A stretch of 64,000 bases of DNA. Origin: Acetatifactor muris. Lineage in GTDB: Bacteria > Bacillota > Clostridia > Lachnospirales > Lachnospiraceae. The notes under the pieces are model-generated. The model was not told where the DNA came from and did not search any database. It saw only the letters and a program-made list of their open reading frames with translations. The number at the start of each line of letters is the position of its first letter. Within the stretch, counting starts at the first letter, position 1. The DNA is taken from assembly GCF_024623325.1 (NCBI RefSeq), contig NZ_JANJZD010000003.1, positions 222,382 through 286,381 of the forward strand. Reading direction: 5' to 3'. Both the position numbers and the translations under genes were made by a program. Shown here piece after piece: positions 1 to 8,838 of the stretch.

Positions 1-999
1 AATCAGCCGTTCCAGATTGCTGGAAATCAATATGTCCATGGACGGAGAGGCCGTCAGAACAAATTCCCTGTTCCTGTCATAGGTCCCTGTGCGGAAAAAG
101 TCATAAAGCACCTTATTCTCATTGGAGGCACATATCAGCTTTCCGACAGGCAGTCCCATGTTCTTCGCATAGAATGCCGCCAGAATGTTGCCGAAATTGC
201 CGGTGGGCACCACCACATTTATCTGCTCACCATCCTGGATTCTGCCCTCCCGCAAAAGTGCGGCATAAGCATATACATAATAGCAGATCTGGGGCACCAG
301 ACGGCCTATATTGATGGAGTTGGCCGAGGAGAACTGATATCCTTTCTCCGCCAGCTCCGCCGCCAGCTCTCTGTCCGCGAAAAGCTTCTTCACCCCTGTC
401 TGGGCATCGTCAAAATTGCCATGAATTCCCACCACCAGCGTATTGGCCCCCTTCTGGGTCACCATCTGCTTCTCCTGCACGGGACTCACCCCGTCCTTCG
501 GGTAGAAAACAATGATTTTGGTCCCCTCCACATCGGCAAATCCCGCCAGCGCTGCCTTTCCCGTGTCGCCGGAGGTAGCCGTGAGAATGACAATCTCATT
601 GTCTGCCTGATTCTTCTTCGCCGCGGTAATCATGAGATGCGGCAGGATGGATAAAGCCATATCCTTGAAAGCAATGGTGGCACCGTGAAACAACTCCAGA
701 TAGTATGCTCCGCCGGCTTCCGCAAGAGGTGCAATCACATCTGTGTCAAATTTGGAATCATAGGCCCGCTCAATACAGCTTTTCAGCTCCTCTTCTGTAA
801 AATCCGTGAGAAAAAGCTTCATCACCTCATATGCCGTCTGCCGGTAGTCCATCTCAGACAGTTCTCTCAGACTCCTGTCCAGAGCCGGAATATGATCCGG
901 CACAAACAGACCCCCGTCCTCCGAAAGTCCCTTTAAAATCGCCTGTGACGCCGTCACAGGCTCACTTTTGCTTCTTGTGCTGTGATATAATACTCCCAT
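1..999 (-). CDS. thrC: Threonine synthase, 5' part (runs off the left edge)
   Basis: PLP enzyme converting O-phosphohomoserine to threonine in the cytoplasm. The minus-strand frame opens at the ATG at 997-999, behind a GGGAG site, and stays open to the window edge, giving 333 residues; the C-terminal part is missing. The start MGVLYHSTRSKSEPVTASQA is typical of the N-terminal ThrC domain. The HGATIAFKDMAL block (about residue 105) carries the PLP lysine, and ILTATSGDTGKAA and VVPTGNFGNILAAF follow in the expected order. It is transcribed from its own promoter about 170 bp upstream, with a long untranslated leader in which I see no T-box or riboswitch. Identification is firm; only completeness is unknown. 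Confidence 0.95.
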   Translation of the reverse strand, partial: MGVLYHSTRSKSEPVTASQAILKGLSEDGGLFVPDHIPALDRSLRELSEMDYRQTAYEVMKLFLTDFTEEELKSCIERAYDSKFDTDVIAPLAEAGGAYYLELFHGATIAFKDMALSILPHLMITAAKKNQADNEIVILTATSGDTGKAALAGFADVEGTKIIVFYPKDGVSPVQEKQMVTQKGANTLVVGIHGNFDDAQTGVKKLFADRELAAELAEKGYQFSSANSINIGRLVPQICYYVYAYAALLREGRIQDGEQINVVVPTGNFGNILAAFYAKNMGLPVGKLICASNENKVLYDFFRTGTYDRNREFVLTASPSMDILISSNLERLI

Positions 1000-1168
1000 A
1001 CGCTCTCCCTTTTGTATCTGTCTCTTTTTATTTTATAAAAATTTTTAAAACCTGTCGCTCCTGTAAGTACATCCTCCACAGGAATCCCGCAACAATTACT
1101 CCTGCCGCTTTATTTTCCCTGCATGCCAGCACGGCCGGAACATGGAGATTTCCTGTGAAATCGAAGAA

Positions 1169-1197
1169 AGTATACCATACTTTCAGGACAGGTGCAA
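1169..1197 (-). promoter_or_regulatory. Probable sigma-A promoter of thrC
   Basis: On the minus strand TTGCAC (1192-1197) and TATACT (1169-1174) are separated by exactly 17 bp. The -10 lies inside a perfect 8-bp inverted repeat with a 3-nt centre (GAAAGTAT/ATACTTTC), which could be an operator. The rest of the 1000-1334 gap holds only this promoter, the thrC leader and the terminator at 1260-1287; short frames here show no coding character. Confidence 0.6.
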
Positions 1198-1259
1198 GGG
1201 CGGCTCTTTCAGTTCGAAGAATACAGGCGGACAATTGATACTTCCCAAAATGGTCAGTC

Positions 1260-1287
1260 AAAAAAGCAGGACCTGTCACAGTCCTGC
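1260..1287 (-). terminator. Intrinsic terminator after the coiled-coil gene pair
   Basis: Read on the minus strand, a perfect 7-bp stem GCAGGAC/GTCCTGC (1266-1272 with 1281-1287) with an 8-nt loop is followed directly by six T residues. It ends transcription arriving from the coiled-coil genes before the thrC promoter. Confidence 0.85.
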
Positions 1288-1334
1288 CATACTAATTTAA
1301 TCTTCCATACAGTTTACAGGACAGCCCGGCATTA

Positions 1335-1448
1335 TTACAGCATCTCATCCACCTGTGTGCCCTTGATATCTTCCACAACCAGGTTCATCCTGTTTACAAT
1401 ATCCTGGATTTCCTTCCGTTCTTCCAGAATCTCTTCCTGCTCCTCCCG
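1335..1448 (-). pseudogene. Relic: duplicated C-terminal tail of the coiled-coil family
   Basis: The minus strand encodes EEQEEILEERKEIQDIVNR followed by MNLVVEDIKGTQVDEML and a TAA at 1335-1337. This matches the C-terminal tail of the adjacent 328-residue protein (EIQDVVNKMNLVAEDIKG) and of the next paralogue (LDEVNLMEEDIKGSKVD). No start or ribosome site fits this frame, and it lies about 60 bp beyond the stop of the intact gene. I read it as the remains of a third tandem copy that lost everything but its tail. A translated fragment is unlikely. Confidence 0.6.
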
Positions 1449-1510
1449 GACTCCGCCCGCTCTCTCCCCTTTGGGCCGGCCAAAAATCCATATTCCTCCG
1501 ATCTGCTCTA

Positions 1511-2497
1511 CTACACCCCCAGGTCCACCCTGGCACCCTTGATATCTTCCGCCACCAGATTCATTTTATTTACCACATCCTGGATTTCCTTTTGGATTTC
1601 CTCCTGGATACTGTCCAGATTTATTGCCTCATCCACAGGCATATCCTCCATCAGCTCTTCCAGCTCTTCTGTCTTCTCCTTCCGCTCCTCCAGGATTTCT
1701 TCCTGCTCTTCCTTCTTCTCCCTGATGGCCTCGGCTTCTTCCTCTTTTTTCTCCTGTTCCTCGTCGATATGATCCTTGGCTGCATCCGTCACCATACCGA
1801 TGATTTCGTCACGTGCGGCCTCCATAACATCCTCCGCCTGCCCCTGAGCATTCACCATTTCGTGAGTCTTGCGCTTCTCCTCCCGGATTCCCCGAATAAC
1901 AGCGTTTTCCACCTCCACCTTCTGTCTGTCCCTGAAGCTGCTGTCCCGCAAAGTCCAGATCTGCTCATTCAGCTCCAGCCAGCGTTTCTGATATTCTGTG
2001 CGCTCTCCCTTCGATATCTCTTCCAGGCGTTCCTGCTCCTCGGCTGACAGTTCCCCTACACCGGACGAAATGTGCTTTGATGCCTGCGCCTTCGCAAGCA
2101 GGTCCAGATCCTGTTTCTCCTGGCTGTCCGCATCTATATCATAACCTGCCGTCAGCTCATCCTGCTTTTCCGTCAGATACTTTACATTGCCCTGCGTCTC
2201 CCCAATCTCTTCCTGCAGCTTTTTCAAGCGCTCTTTACTTCTGGCGATCTCCTCGTCAATCTGTCTGTCTCCGTTCCAGGCTTCACCCACAATCTTCATG
2301 GCCCGCTCCTGAGCCTGCGCTCTCCTCTGCTGAATCCTGTCCCGCAGAGGGAATTCCTTCAGCAGATTTCCTGCGTAAAATGTCCTGCTCTTCTGATCTC
2401 CGGATCCATTATCCGCCTTATTCGCCCTGGCGCTCTCTGTCTGAACGTTATTCTGTGTATCTCCTGTAAAAATCGTTATATTGTTCTGAATGGTCAT
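1511..2497 (-). CDS. Coiled-coil protein of unknown function, paralogue A (328 aa)
   Basis: Not recognised as a named family. The start is the ATG at 2495-2497, eight bases behind AGGAGGAG, rather than a longer frame opening at 2548. The N-terminus MTIQNNITIFTGDTQNNVQT and the block KTFYAGNLLKEFPLRDRI (close variant in paralogue B) form a conserved head, followed by AQERAMKIVGEAW. The remainder is almost entirely charged helix, with an E/K-rich coiled coil around residues 225-290 and a conserved tail EDIKGARVDLGV. There is no signal peptide or membrane segment, so it is probably cytoplasmic. It sits 72 bp downstream of its paralogue in one operon. The central 70-residue insert makes it longer than paralogue B. 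Confidence 0.75.
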   Translation of the reverse strand: MTIQNNITIFTGDTQNNVQTESARANKADNGSGDQKSRTFYAGNLLKEFPLRDRIQQRRAQAQERAMKIVGEAWNGDRQIDEEIARSKERLKKLQEEIGETQGNVKYLTEKQDELTAGYDIDADSQEKQDLDLLAKAQASKHISSGVGELSAEEQERLEEISKGERTEYQKRWLELNEQIWTLRDSSFRDRQKVEVENAVIRGIREEKRKTHEMVNAQGQAEDVMEAARDEIIGMVTDAAKDHIDEEQEKKEEEAEAIREKKEEQEEILEERKEKTEELEELMEDMPVDEAINLDSIQEEIQKEIQDVVNKMNLVAEDIKGARVDLGV

Positions 2498-2568
2498 CTT
2501 CTGCTCCTCCTGGCCTGTGAACTTCCTTTCCGCTGCACAACAATTCAATTTCCTTATCTGATATACCT

Positions 2569-3330
2569 CTATACCTCTATATCCACTTTGGAACCCTTAA
2601 TATCTTCCTCCATCAGATTCACTTCATCCAGAACCTTCTGAACCTGCCGTTTTACCTCTGCCATGGTCTGACTGATATCCATAGTCCCTTCCGTGGGCAT
2701 TTCCTCTATCAGCTGTTCCAGTTCCTCTTCCTTTTCCTCTCTCTTCTCCAGGATTTCTTCCTGCTCTTCCTTTTTCTCCTGAATGGCTTCGGCCTGTTCT
2801 TCCCGCTTCTCCTGCTCTTCGTCCACATGCTCCTTCGCCTCTTCCATCACCATGCCGATGACGTCGTCCCGGGACGCTTCCACCACATCCTCCGCCTGTT
2901 CCTGCGCGTCTGTCATATTGTGGTGCTTCAGTCTCTCGCTGCGGATGCCTTTGATAATCCTGTTCTCCTCACTGATCATCTTCGCATTCTGAGCCACAGT
3001 CCCGCCTCCGCCCGGGCCGAAGAGCTCTATTGCCTCTCTGTTTTCCTCCCGCAGTTCCTCTATATGCGCTCTTCTCTCTTCTATCTCTTTATCCAGCTTC
3101 CGGTCTCCCTCCCAGGCGTCATTTACAATCTTCATTGCCCGCTCCTGGGCCTGCGCTTTCCGCTGCTCAATTCTGTCCTTCAAAGGAAATTCCACCAGAA
3201 AATTTCCGGCATAGAATGTTTTATTCTTCCCTTCTTTCTGTGTCGGATTTTCTGCTCTTTCCGCCTGCCCGGTCTGTACCCTGCTCTGGGTATCTCCTGC
3301 GAAAACAGTAATGCTATTCTGTAATTTCAT
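2569..3330 (-). CDS. Coiled-coil protein of unknown function, paralogue B (253 aa)
   Basis: Shares its head with paralogue A: MKLQNSITVFAGDTQSRVQT, then KTFYAGNFLVEFPLKDRI and AQERAMKIVNDAWEGDRKLD. It also shares a glutamate/lysine-rich coiled coil (about residues 160-215) and the tail MEEDIKGSKVD. The start ATG follows GAGGAGGGAGCCCGA, a strong site. A Gly-rich break (LFGPGGGGTV, about residue 103) separates head and coil. No export signal is visible. As first gene of the pair it presumably carries the promoter, but no clean -35/-10 is visible in 3331-3509. The DNA of the pair is diverged enough that the duplication is old. Function unknown; a scaffold or phage-tail-like structural role is only a guess. 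Confidence 0.75.
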   Translation of the reverse strand: MKLQNSITVFAGDTQSRVQTGQAERAENPTQKEGKNKTFYAGNFLVEFPLKDRIEQRKAQAQERAMKIVNDAWEGDRKLDKEIEERRAHIEELREENREAIELFGPGGGGTVAQNAKMISEENRIIKGIRSERLKHHNMTDAQEQAEDVVEASRDDVIGMVMEEAKEHVDEEQEKREEQAEAIQEKKEEQEEILEKREEKEEELEQLIEEMPTEGTMDISQTMAEVKRQVQKVLDEVNLMEEDIKGSKVDIEV

Positions 3331-3509
3331 TCGGGCTCCCTCCTCATACTTCGCATCCGTGCGATAATTTATCTTGCAGGAACCGCTTCTCGAACCTGCA
3401 GTTCATACGGCAGTGATTCCTGAAGTTTCTTATATTTTACATTATATCGGTCAAATCCGCCGTTTTCTTAACCATCATACCATCGGAAAACAGACATTAT
3501 CGACAACAC

Positions 3510-3553
3510 AACAGGCGCATGGAACAGAAATTCTGCATAGCCATGCGCCTGTT
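3510..3553 (-). terminator. Terminator hairpin downstream of the ABC exporter genes
   Basis: A perfect 13-bp inverted repeat (AACAGGCGCATGG at 3510-3522 with CCATGCGCCTGTT at 3541-3553) has an 18-nt loop. It lies just after the stop of the minus-strand exporter gene. On the minus strand a mixed T/G stretch follows rather than a pure U-tract, so efficiency is uncertain. Confidence 0.6.
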
Positions 3554-3585
3554 ATTTTCAAAATGAAGAAAGCAAAATGAATCTT

Positions 3586-5349
3586 TCACCCTTCAAACTG
3601 CGAATGATACAATGTGGAGTAAAAACCCTTTCCGGCCAGCAGTGTCTCGTGATTTCCCTGCTCGATAATATTGCCATCCTTCATGACCAGAATGATATCC
3701 GCCTCCTGAATGGTGGAAAGTCTGTGGGCCACAATAAAGCTGGTCCTGCCCTCCATCATCCTGGCAAATGCTTTCTGGATCCGAATTTCCGTGCGGGTGT
3801 CAATGGAAGAAGTAGCTTCATCCAATATCAGCATGGGTGGCAGACACAACATGACTCTGGCGATGCACAGGAGCTGTTTCTGCCCCTGAGACAGGCTGCC
3901 TCCGTCCTCGTTAATCATTGTGTCATACCCCTGAGGCAGGCGCTTGATAAAGCTGTGGGCATGAGCCGCTTTCGCTGCTTCCAGCACTTCCTCCTCCGTG
4001 GCGTCCGGTTTCCCCATGCGGATATTATCCCTGATGGTTCCCGTCCGCAGCCAGGTCTCCTGAAGCACCATGCCGTAACTGGTTCTGAGGCTTCCCCTGG
4101 TAATCTCCCGGATGTCTGTGCCATCCACTTTTATCCGCCCGCTGTCCACATCATAGAAACGCATCAGCAGATTGATCACCGTGGTCTTCCCGCAGCCGGT
4201 AGGTCCTACAATCGCCACACGCTGACCGGGCTTCACACTCAGATTAAAGTTCTCAATCAGCTTCCTGTCCGGCACATAGCTGAAATGCACCTTCTCCAAT
4301 GCCACATTCCCTTCCGCATCTGTCAGAACCTTCGCATTCTCAGCGTCCGGAATCTGCGGTTCCTCGTCAATCAGCTCGAATATTCTGGCGGCGCAGGCCA
4401 GCGCGTTCTGCAGTTCCGTCACCACACCGGAGATCTCGTTAAAAGGTTTCGTATATTGGTTGGCATAGCTTAAAAAGCAGGAAAGCCGCCCCACGCTGAT
4501 GCCGCCTCGAATCGCAACAAATGCGCCGAAAATGCCCACCCCGGCATAGACCAGACTGTTCACGAAACGGGTGGCCGGATTGGTGATGGAAGAAAAGAAA
4601 ATCGCCTTCAGAGAACAGGCCTGCAGTCTGTCGTTGATCTCCCCAAACTGTTCCTTTACTGCCTCCTCTCTGGAAAAGGTCTTCACGATCTTCTGGTTGC
4701 CGATCATTTCCTCAATCAGGGAAGTCTGTTCTCCCCTGGTCTCCGACTGCAGCTTGAACATAGAAAAGGTTCTGGTGGCAATAAACCGGGCTACCAGGAA
4801 AGAGACCGGCGTGATACAGATTACCACCAGTGCAATGGGCACATTGGTGACAAGCATGAACACAAGGGTACCCAGAATCGTCAGCACACCGGTAAAAAGC
4901 TGCGTAAAGCCCATGAGCAAACCATCTGCAAAGGTATCCACATCCGCCACCACCCGGCTTACGATATCCCCGTAAGACCGGGCGTCCAGATACTTCAGGG
5001 GAAGCTGTTCCAGCCTGTGAAATGCATCCTCTCTGATATCTCTCACCACATGGTAGGTGATATGATTGTTGCAGGTATTCATCACCCACTGAGCTACAGC
5101 AGTGACTGCCATGGCTATCCCGATTTTCTTCATGATGGAGAAAACGCCGGCAAAATCCACCGCATCTTTCCCCAGCAGTAAATCCACCGCGTCTCCGGTG
5201 AGTATGGGCACATACAAAGTCAGAACTACCGTCACTGCCGCCAGAAAAAGTGAAAATCCCACCATCAGCCAATATCTGCGTATATAATTCAAAACCTGTC
5301 TCAGCGTTGCCATCTGGCTTCCGCTTTTATTTTGTTTCTTATCTGCCAT
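3586..5349 (-). CDS. ABC exporter half-transporter, canonical ATP site (587 aa)
   Basis: Type IV (MsbA/BmrA-like) exporter: an N-terminal six-helix membrane domain (about residues 20-320) fused to an ATPase domain (about 345-585). Walker A is GPTGCGKTT, the signature is LSQGQ, Walker B with catalytic glutamate is MLILDEATS, and the H-loop is IVAHRLST. The second subunit (5550-7313) lies immediately upstream in the same orientation and has a degenerate Walker B, so the two should form a heterodimeric exporter like BmrC/BmrD or TM287/288. Substrate is unknown; drug or lipid efflux is the usual role. The start follows a weak AGGAAAC site, consistent with coupling or readthrough from the upstream gene. 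Confidence 0.93.
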   Translation of the reverse strand: MADKKQNKSGSQMATLRQVLNYIRRYWLMVGFSLFLAAVTVVLTLYVPILTGDAVDLLLGKDAVDFAGVFSIMKKIGIAMAVTAVAQWVMNTCNNHITYHVVRDIREDAFHRLEQLPLKYLDARSYGDIVSRVVADVDTFADGLLMGFTQLFTGVLTILGTLVFMLVTNVPIALVVICITPVSFLVARFIATRTFSMFKLQSETRGEQTSLIEEMIGNQKIVKTFSREEAVKEQFGEINDRLQACSLKAIFFSSITNPATRFVNSLVYAGVGIFGAFVAIRGGISVGRLSCFLSYANQYTKPFNEISGVVTELQNALACAARIFELIDEEPQIPDAENAKVLTDAEGNVALEKVHFSYVPDRKLIENFNLSVKPGQRVAIVGPTGCGKTTVINLLMRFYDVDSGRIKVDGTDIREITRGSLRTSYGMVLQETWLRTGTIRDNIRMGKPDATEEEVLEAAKAAHAHSFIKRLPQGYDTMINEDGGSLSQGQKQLLCIARVMLCLPPMLILDEATSSIDTRTEIRIQKAFARMMEGRTSFIVAHRLSTIQEADIILVMKDGNIIEQGNHETLLAGKGFYSTLYHSQFEG

Positions 5350-5362
5350 TTTTGTTTCCTAT

Positions 5363-5514
5363 TCCAGTTCCGCTGTGGCCTTACAGGTGCACCTTTCTCC
5401 AGATGCACTTTCGGCCGCATATTCATGCGTCCGTAACTGCATCTGTGCACCTGTATCGCCACTGCTGTTTCCAGTTCCGCTGTGGCCTTACAGGTACACC
5501 TTTCTCCAGATGTA
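5363..5514. repeat. Imperfect direct repeat between the two ABC genes
   Basis: A 45-bp segment at 5363-5407 recurs at 5470-5514, 107 bp apart, with few changes (GGTGCACC becomes GGTACACC, GATGCA becomes GATGTA). A further shared block around CGCCACTGCTGTTTCCAGTT appears at about 5457-5476 and 5516-5535. The paired changes fall in complementary halves of short palindromes (GTGCAC/TGCAC against GTACAC/TGTAC), suggesting small hairpins in the mRNA between the cistrons. Confidence 0.7.
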
Positions 5515-5549
5515 CCGCCACTGCTGTTTCCAGTTTCCTGCTGCCTTAC

Positions 5550-7313
5550 TTATGATACCCCTGCCGCCTTCGGCCGTTCTTCCGGATACTGAGAGAAGTA
5601 GATCTCTCTGTATACCTCACAGTTCTCCAGCAGTTCGTCATGAGTTCCGATGCCCGCCATTTCCCCGTCGTCCAGCACAATAATTTTATCCGCATGGCGG
5701 ATGGAAGAAGCCCGCTGGGAGACAATAAATGTGGTGATGTCGCCGGAAAGTCCCCGCAACGCCGTACGAAGTTTCGCGTCAGTAGCATAATCCAGCGCGG
5801 AGGCACTGTCATCCAGAATCAGTATCCGGGGCCTGCGCACCAGTGCTCTGGCAATGGTCAGGCGCTGTCTCTGGCCGCCGGAGAGATTCTTGCCGTTCTG
5901 GGCGATCTCCGCGTCCAGTCCGCCCGCTTTTCCTTCCACCACTTCTCTGGCCTGGGCCGTATCCACAGCCTGCCACATTTCTTCCTCTGTGGCATCCGGC
6001 TTACCCCACTGCAGATTACTGCGGATGGTTCCCTTGAACAGCACCGCTTTCTGGGGCACCACCCCCACAAGTCTGCGCAGCTCCTCCTCCGGCATCTGTC
6101 GGATATCACGACCTTCCAGGCGGATACACCCTTCCGTTACCGGGTAGAACCCGGGAATCAGATTCACCAGCGAAGATTTGCCGGAACCCGTACCGCCGAT
6201 AGCACCCACAGTCTCTCCCTTTTTCACAGTAAAGTCAATACCATGAAGCGTTTCCGCCCCTGCTCCCGCATAGGCAAAGGATACCTGCTCAAACGCCAGA
6301 AACGGGGTCTCGGTAATTTCCCCGCAATCACTGCCGGAAATGTACCTCTCCGCCGCTGTCTGCCAGTTCTCATTCTGTATCTCGAACACCCCTGCCACAC
6401 GGTCCGCACAGGCCAGCGCTTTTGTGATGGTTATAATCAGATTCGCCAGCTTCACCAGCTCTACCAGAATCTGAGACATGTAATTGATAATGGCCACCAC
6501 TTCGCCCTGAGTCAGATTCCCCACGTTTACCTGGATAGCACCGATATAAATCAGGAAAATGATGGCGCCGTTTACCACCACATAAGTCACCGGGTTCATC
6601 ACCGCGCTGATTTTCCCCACAAAAATCTGACTGTCCGCCAGAGCCTTCGTAAATCCGCGGAACCTGGTCTCCTCCTCTTCCTCCTGGTGGAATGCACGGA
6701 TAACGCGGACACCTGTCAGGTTCTCTCTGGTCACACCCAGCACCTTATCCAGATTGGCCTGCACCTTCTTATACAGAGGCATGGTCCACATCATAATACC
6801 GAACACCACCACCGCCAGAAGGGGAATTGCCACCACAAACACCAGCGCACTTTTCACGTCGATGGTGAACGCCATAATCATGGCGCCGAATACAATGATG
6901 GGAGAACGCAGGAACAGACGCAGCACCATATTCACACCGGACTGCACCTGATTGATATCGCTGGTCATACGGGTAATCATGGTGGATGTGCCCGCTTTGT
7001 CTATATTGGTAAAATTCAGACCCTGAATGTGGTCAAAAAGCGCCTGCCGCAGCCCAGTGGAAAATCCCACCGCCGCCTTGGCCGCAAAATACTGGGCCGT
7101 GATGGAAGAAACCAGTCCCACCACCGCCAGCGTCAGCAGCCACAGTCCCATTCGGGCAATATACCCCATATCCGCTTCCGCAATTCCCCTGTCAATGATA
7201 TTGGCCATGACCAGCGGCACCATCAGCTCAAAAAAAGCCTCCAGCAACTTAAAAAGCGGCGCCAGAACAGACTCTTTTTTATAGTCTTTAAGATACTTCA
7301 TCAGCCTTTTCAT
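5550..7313 (-). CDS. ABC exporter half-transporter, degenerate ATP site (587 aa)
   Basis: First gene of the exporter pair, starting behind AAGGAGGGACATTTAT. An N-terminal six-helix membrane domain is followed by an ATPase domain with Walker A GGTGSGKSS and signature LSGGQRQR. Walker B is ILILDDSAS, with aspartate where the catalytic glutamate should be, and the H-loop reads IVSQRASS, with glutamine in place of the usual histidine. Both substitutions are hallmarks of the catalytically impaired site of heterodimeric exporters, so this subunit must pair with the 3586-5349 product. Length equals that of its partner. Membrane protein; substrate not predictable from sequence. Confidence 0.93.
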   Translation of the reverse strand: MKRLMKYLKDYKKESVLAPLFKLLEAFFELMVPLVMANIIDRGIAEADMGYIARMGLWLLTLAVVGLVSSITAQYFAAKAAVGFSTGLRQALFDHIQGLNFTNIDKAGTSTMITRMTSDINQVQSGVNMVLRLFLRSPIIVFGAMIMAFTIDVKSALVFVVAIPLLAVVVFGIMMWTMPLYKKVQANLDKVLGVTRENLTGVRVIRAFHQEEEEETRFRGFTKALADSQIFVGKISAVMNPVTYVVVNGAIIFLIYIGAIQVNVGNLTQGEVVAIINYMSQILVELVKLANLIITITKALACADRVAGVFEIQNENWQTAAERYISGSDCGEITETPFLAFEQVSFAYAGAGAETLHGIDFTVKKGETVGAIGGTGSGKSSLVNLIPGFYPVTEGCIRLEGRDIRQMPEEELRRLVGVVPQKAVLFKGTIRSNLQWGKPDATEEEMWQAVDTAQAREVVEGKAGGLDAEIAQNGKNLSGGQRQRLTIARALVRRPRILILDDSASALDYATDAKLRTALRGLSGDITTFIVSQRASSIRHADKIIVLDDGEMAGIGTHDELLENCEVYREIYFSQYPEERPKAAGVS

Positions 7314-7475
7314 ATAAATGTCCCTCCTTCAACCATAAGAAGCTGCTTTTATTGTACGAAAAGCCATGATGTATGTCAATCCATTTTTGTCTGCGAATAT
7401 CTGTCAGCTTTGAGGAAAGGGTAACCGTTCAGGCACCCTTCCCATCCCGCAGTTTTCAGTTATATTTAAGTCATG

Positions 7476-8558
7476 TCAGGCATCTCTGTTCATCTTTTCA
7501 AAAACCGCCTCGGGATCATAATTCGGTGCACACTCTTTTGCTTTATTATATATTGGCTCGATAATAGAACACTCTTCCTCCAGCTCTTCGGCAATTTCGT
7601 CCAACGCTTTGCCTTTTCTCAGCTTTTTGCATATCAAAGATATCTTATTATAAAGTTCACCTTCCGTTCTGCCTTCTGCCTTTCCTGCAGCCATTCCCAC
7701 AACCATTCCCTCAGCTTTTCCCGCCGCTTTTCCCTCAGCTATTCCCTCGGCCATTCCCGCCGCTTTTCCCTCGGCCCAGCCTTCCTTCCGGATTCTGTTC
7801 AGTTCCTCCATCATCCTCAAATATCTAAGCATATATCCTGCCGTCACCTCCGGATCTTTCTTTACCGTCCTGACCATTTCCTGAATCTCCCGCAGCTCCG
7901 CGTTTATCGCATTCTCGTCCGTGGTGTGCTCCATATAATGCAGAAGCTGCTTCAAAGTTTCATTTGGTACGCCCTCAGTCCCTCTCGTATATAAAAACAA
8001 TGTGCCGGCGCCGTCTTCGTAAGGCATTTCCGGTACTTCCACACACCTGCTTTTTATGGTATATGCCATTCGGTTCAGACCAAATGGATCATAGGGCATA
8101 ATCATGATAATGACAACATTTTTCAGTTTCTCATAATCTGCCCCAGCACCCAGACTCTTTACAGCAATCTTTGCATGATAAAAGCGCATTCTCCGCGGCA
8201 GTTCTTTTTTATCTGATGTATCACTCCTCTGATCCGGTTCTATATTGTAAACTGTCACTCTCTCATCGGAATTTTCTTCTATCTCCGGTTCCAGATACAC
8301 ATCCAGCCTTGCGCCATGCAGGTTTGTATCGGCCCCGTAATAGACCTTCTGCGCGGTAACCGACAAATGTTTAAATTCTCTGCCGAATATAATCTTCAGC
8401 AGAATTCTGACAAATCTCTCCCCGATTTCCGGGTAAGCCGCCAATGTATTGAACAGAAAGTCATCCAGCAGATTCATTTCCGCCAGTCTCTTTCTTGCCT
8501 TCTGTTCCTCTGCCACTTTTTCAGAAACACGCTTCTGTCTTACCTCATTTTTGTTCAT
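7476..8558 (-). CDS. Rpn/PD-(D/E)XK nuclease family protein (360 aa)
   Basis: Resembles the Rpn (YhgA-like) recombination-promoting nuclease and transposase-like PD-(D/E)XK family that is expanded in gut Clostridia. LLDDFLFNTLAAYPEIGERF opens the domain. HGARLDVYLEP supplies the nuclease aspartate, YNIEPDQRS the E-x-Q motif, and RRMRFYHAKI the following conserved helix. The tail (about residues 255-300) is a run of short EGKAAGMAEG-type repeats typical of these proteins. The start at 8556-8558 is chosen because GGAAAGGAG lies 7 nt upstream; the longer frame has no such site. It has its own promoter and is divergent from the GH172 gene. Role in this host is unknown. Confidence 0.8.
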   Translation of the reverse strand: MNKNEVRQKRVSEKVAEEQKARKRLAEMNLLDDFLFNTLAAYPEIGERFVRILLKIIFGREFKHLSVTAQKVYYGADTNLHGARLDVYLEPEIEENSDERVTVYNIEPDQRSDTSDKKELPRRMRFYHAKIAVKSLGAGADYEKLKNVVIIMIMPYDPFGLNRMAYTIKSRCVEVPEMPYEDGAGTLFLYTRGTEGVPNETLKQLLHYMEHTTDENAINAELREIQEMVRTVKKDPEVTAGYMLRYLRMMEELNRIRKEGWAEGKAAGMAEGIAEGKAAGKAEGMVVGMAAGKAEGRTEGELYNKISLICKKLRKGKALDEIAEELEEECSIIEPIYNKAKECAPNYDPEAVFEKMNRDA

Positions 8559-8724
8559 ATCATTCTCCTTTCCTGTCAGCGGAAAGAAGAGCGCATATGA
8601 TAACTGTAAATAAAACCTGTCACCATTTTCTGCCTGCAGTCCGCCGTGTTCTCTTCTCATACAGGGATTCTCAGCCGAAATGGTTTCAGATGTTTCATCA
8701 GATGTTTCCCAGATATGTACATTT

Positions 8725-8754
8725 ACTATAGCAGGTGAAGACAGGCAATGTCAA
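8725..8754 (-). promoter_or_regulatory. Promoter of the Rpn-family gene
   Basis: Minus-strand TTGACA (8749-8754) and TATAGT (8725-8730) with an 18-bp spacer. It lies about 170 bp upstream of the nuclease start and back to back with the GH172 promoter. Confidence 0.65.
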
Positions 8755-8786
8755 TCATAAATTTACTTTTTTATACATAATAAGAG

Positions 8787-8815
8787 TTGCATTATTGAAA
8801 TAAATTCTCTATACT
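8787..8815 (+). promoter_or_regulatory. Promoter of the GH172 gene
   Basis: TTGCAT (8787-8792) and TATACT (8810-8815) with a 17-bp spacer, 24 bp before the ATG. The AAGGAGG ribosome site at 8825-8831 follows, giving a very short leader. Confidence 0.75.
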
Positions 8816-8838
8816 GAAAGCAAAAAGGAGGATCTGTC

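Noticed and set aside
1028..1279. 83-codon minus-strand frame between the coiled-coil genes and thrC
   Set aside because: It spans the thrC promoter and the terminator and has no convincing ribosome site.
5640..7424. Long plus-strand open frame of 594 codons opposite the second ABC gene
   Set aside because: It is a shadow of the minus-strand exporter: His/Gln/Arg-rich, no ribosome site, no domain. The minus frame carries all ABC motifs.
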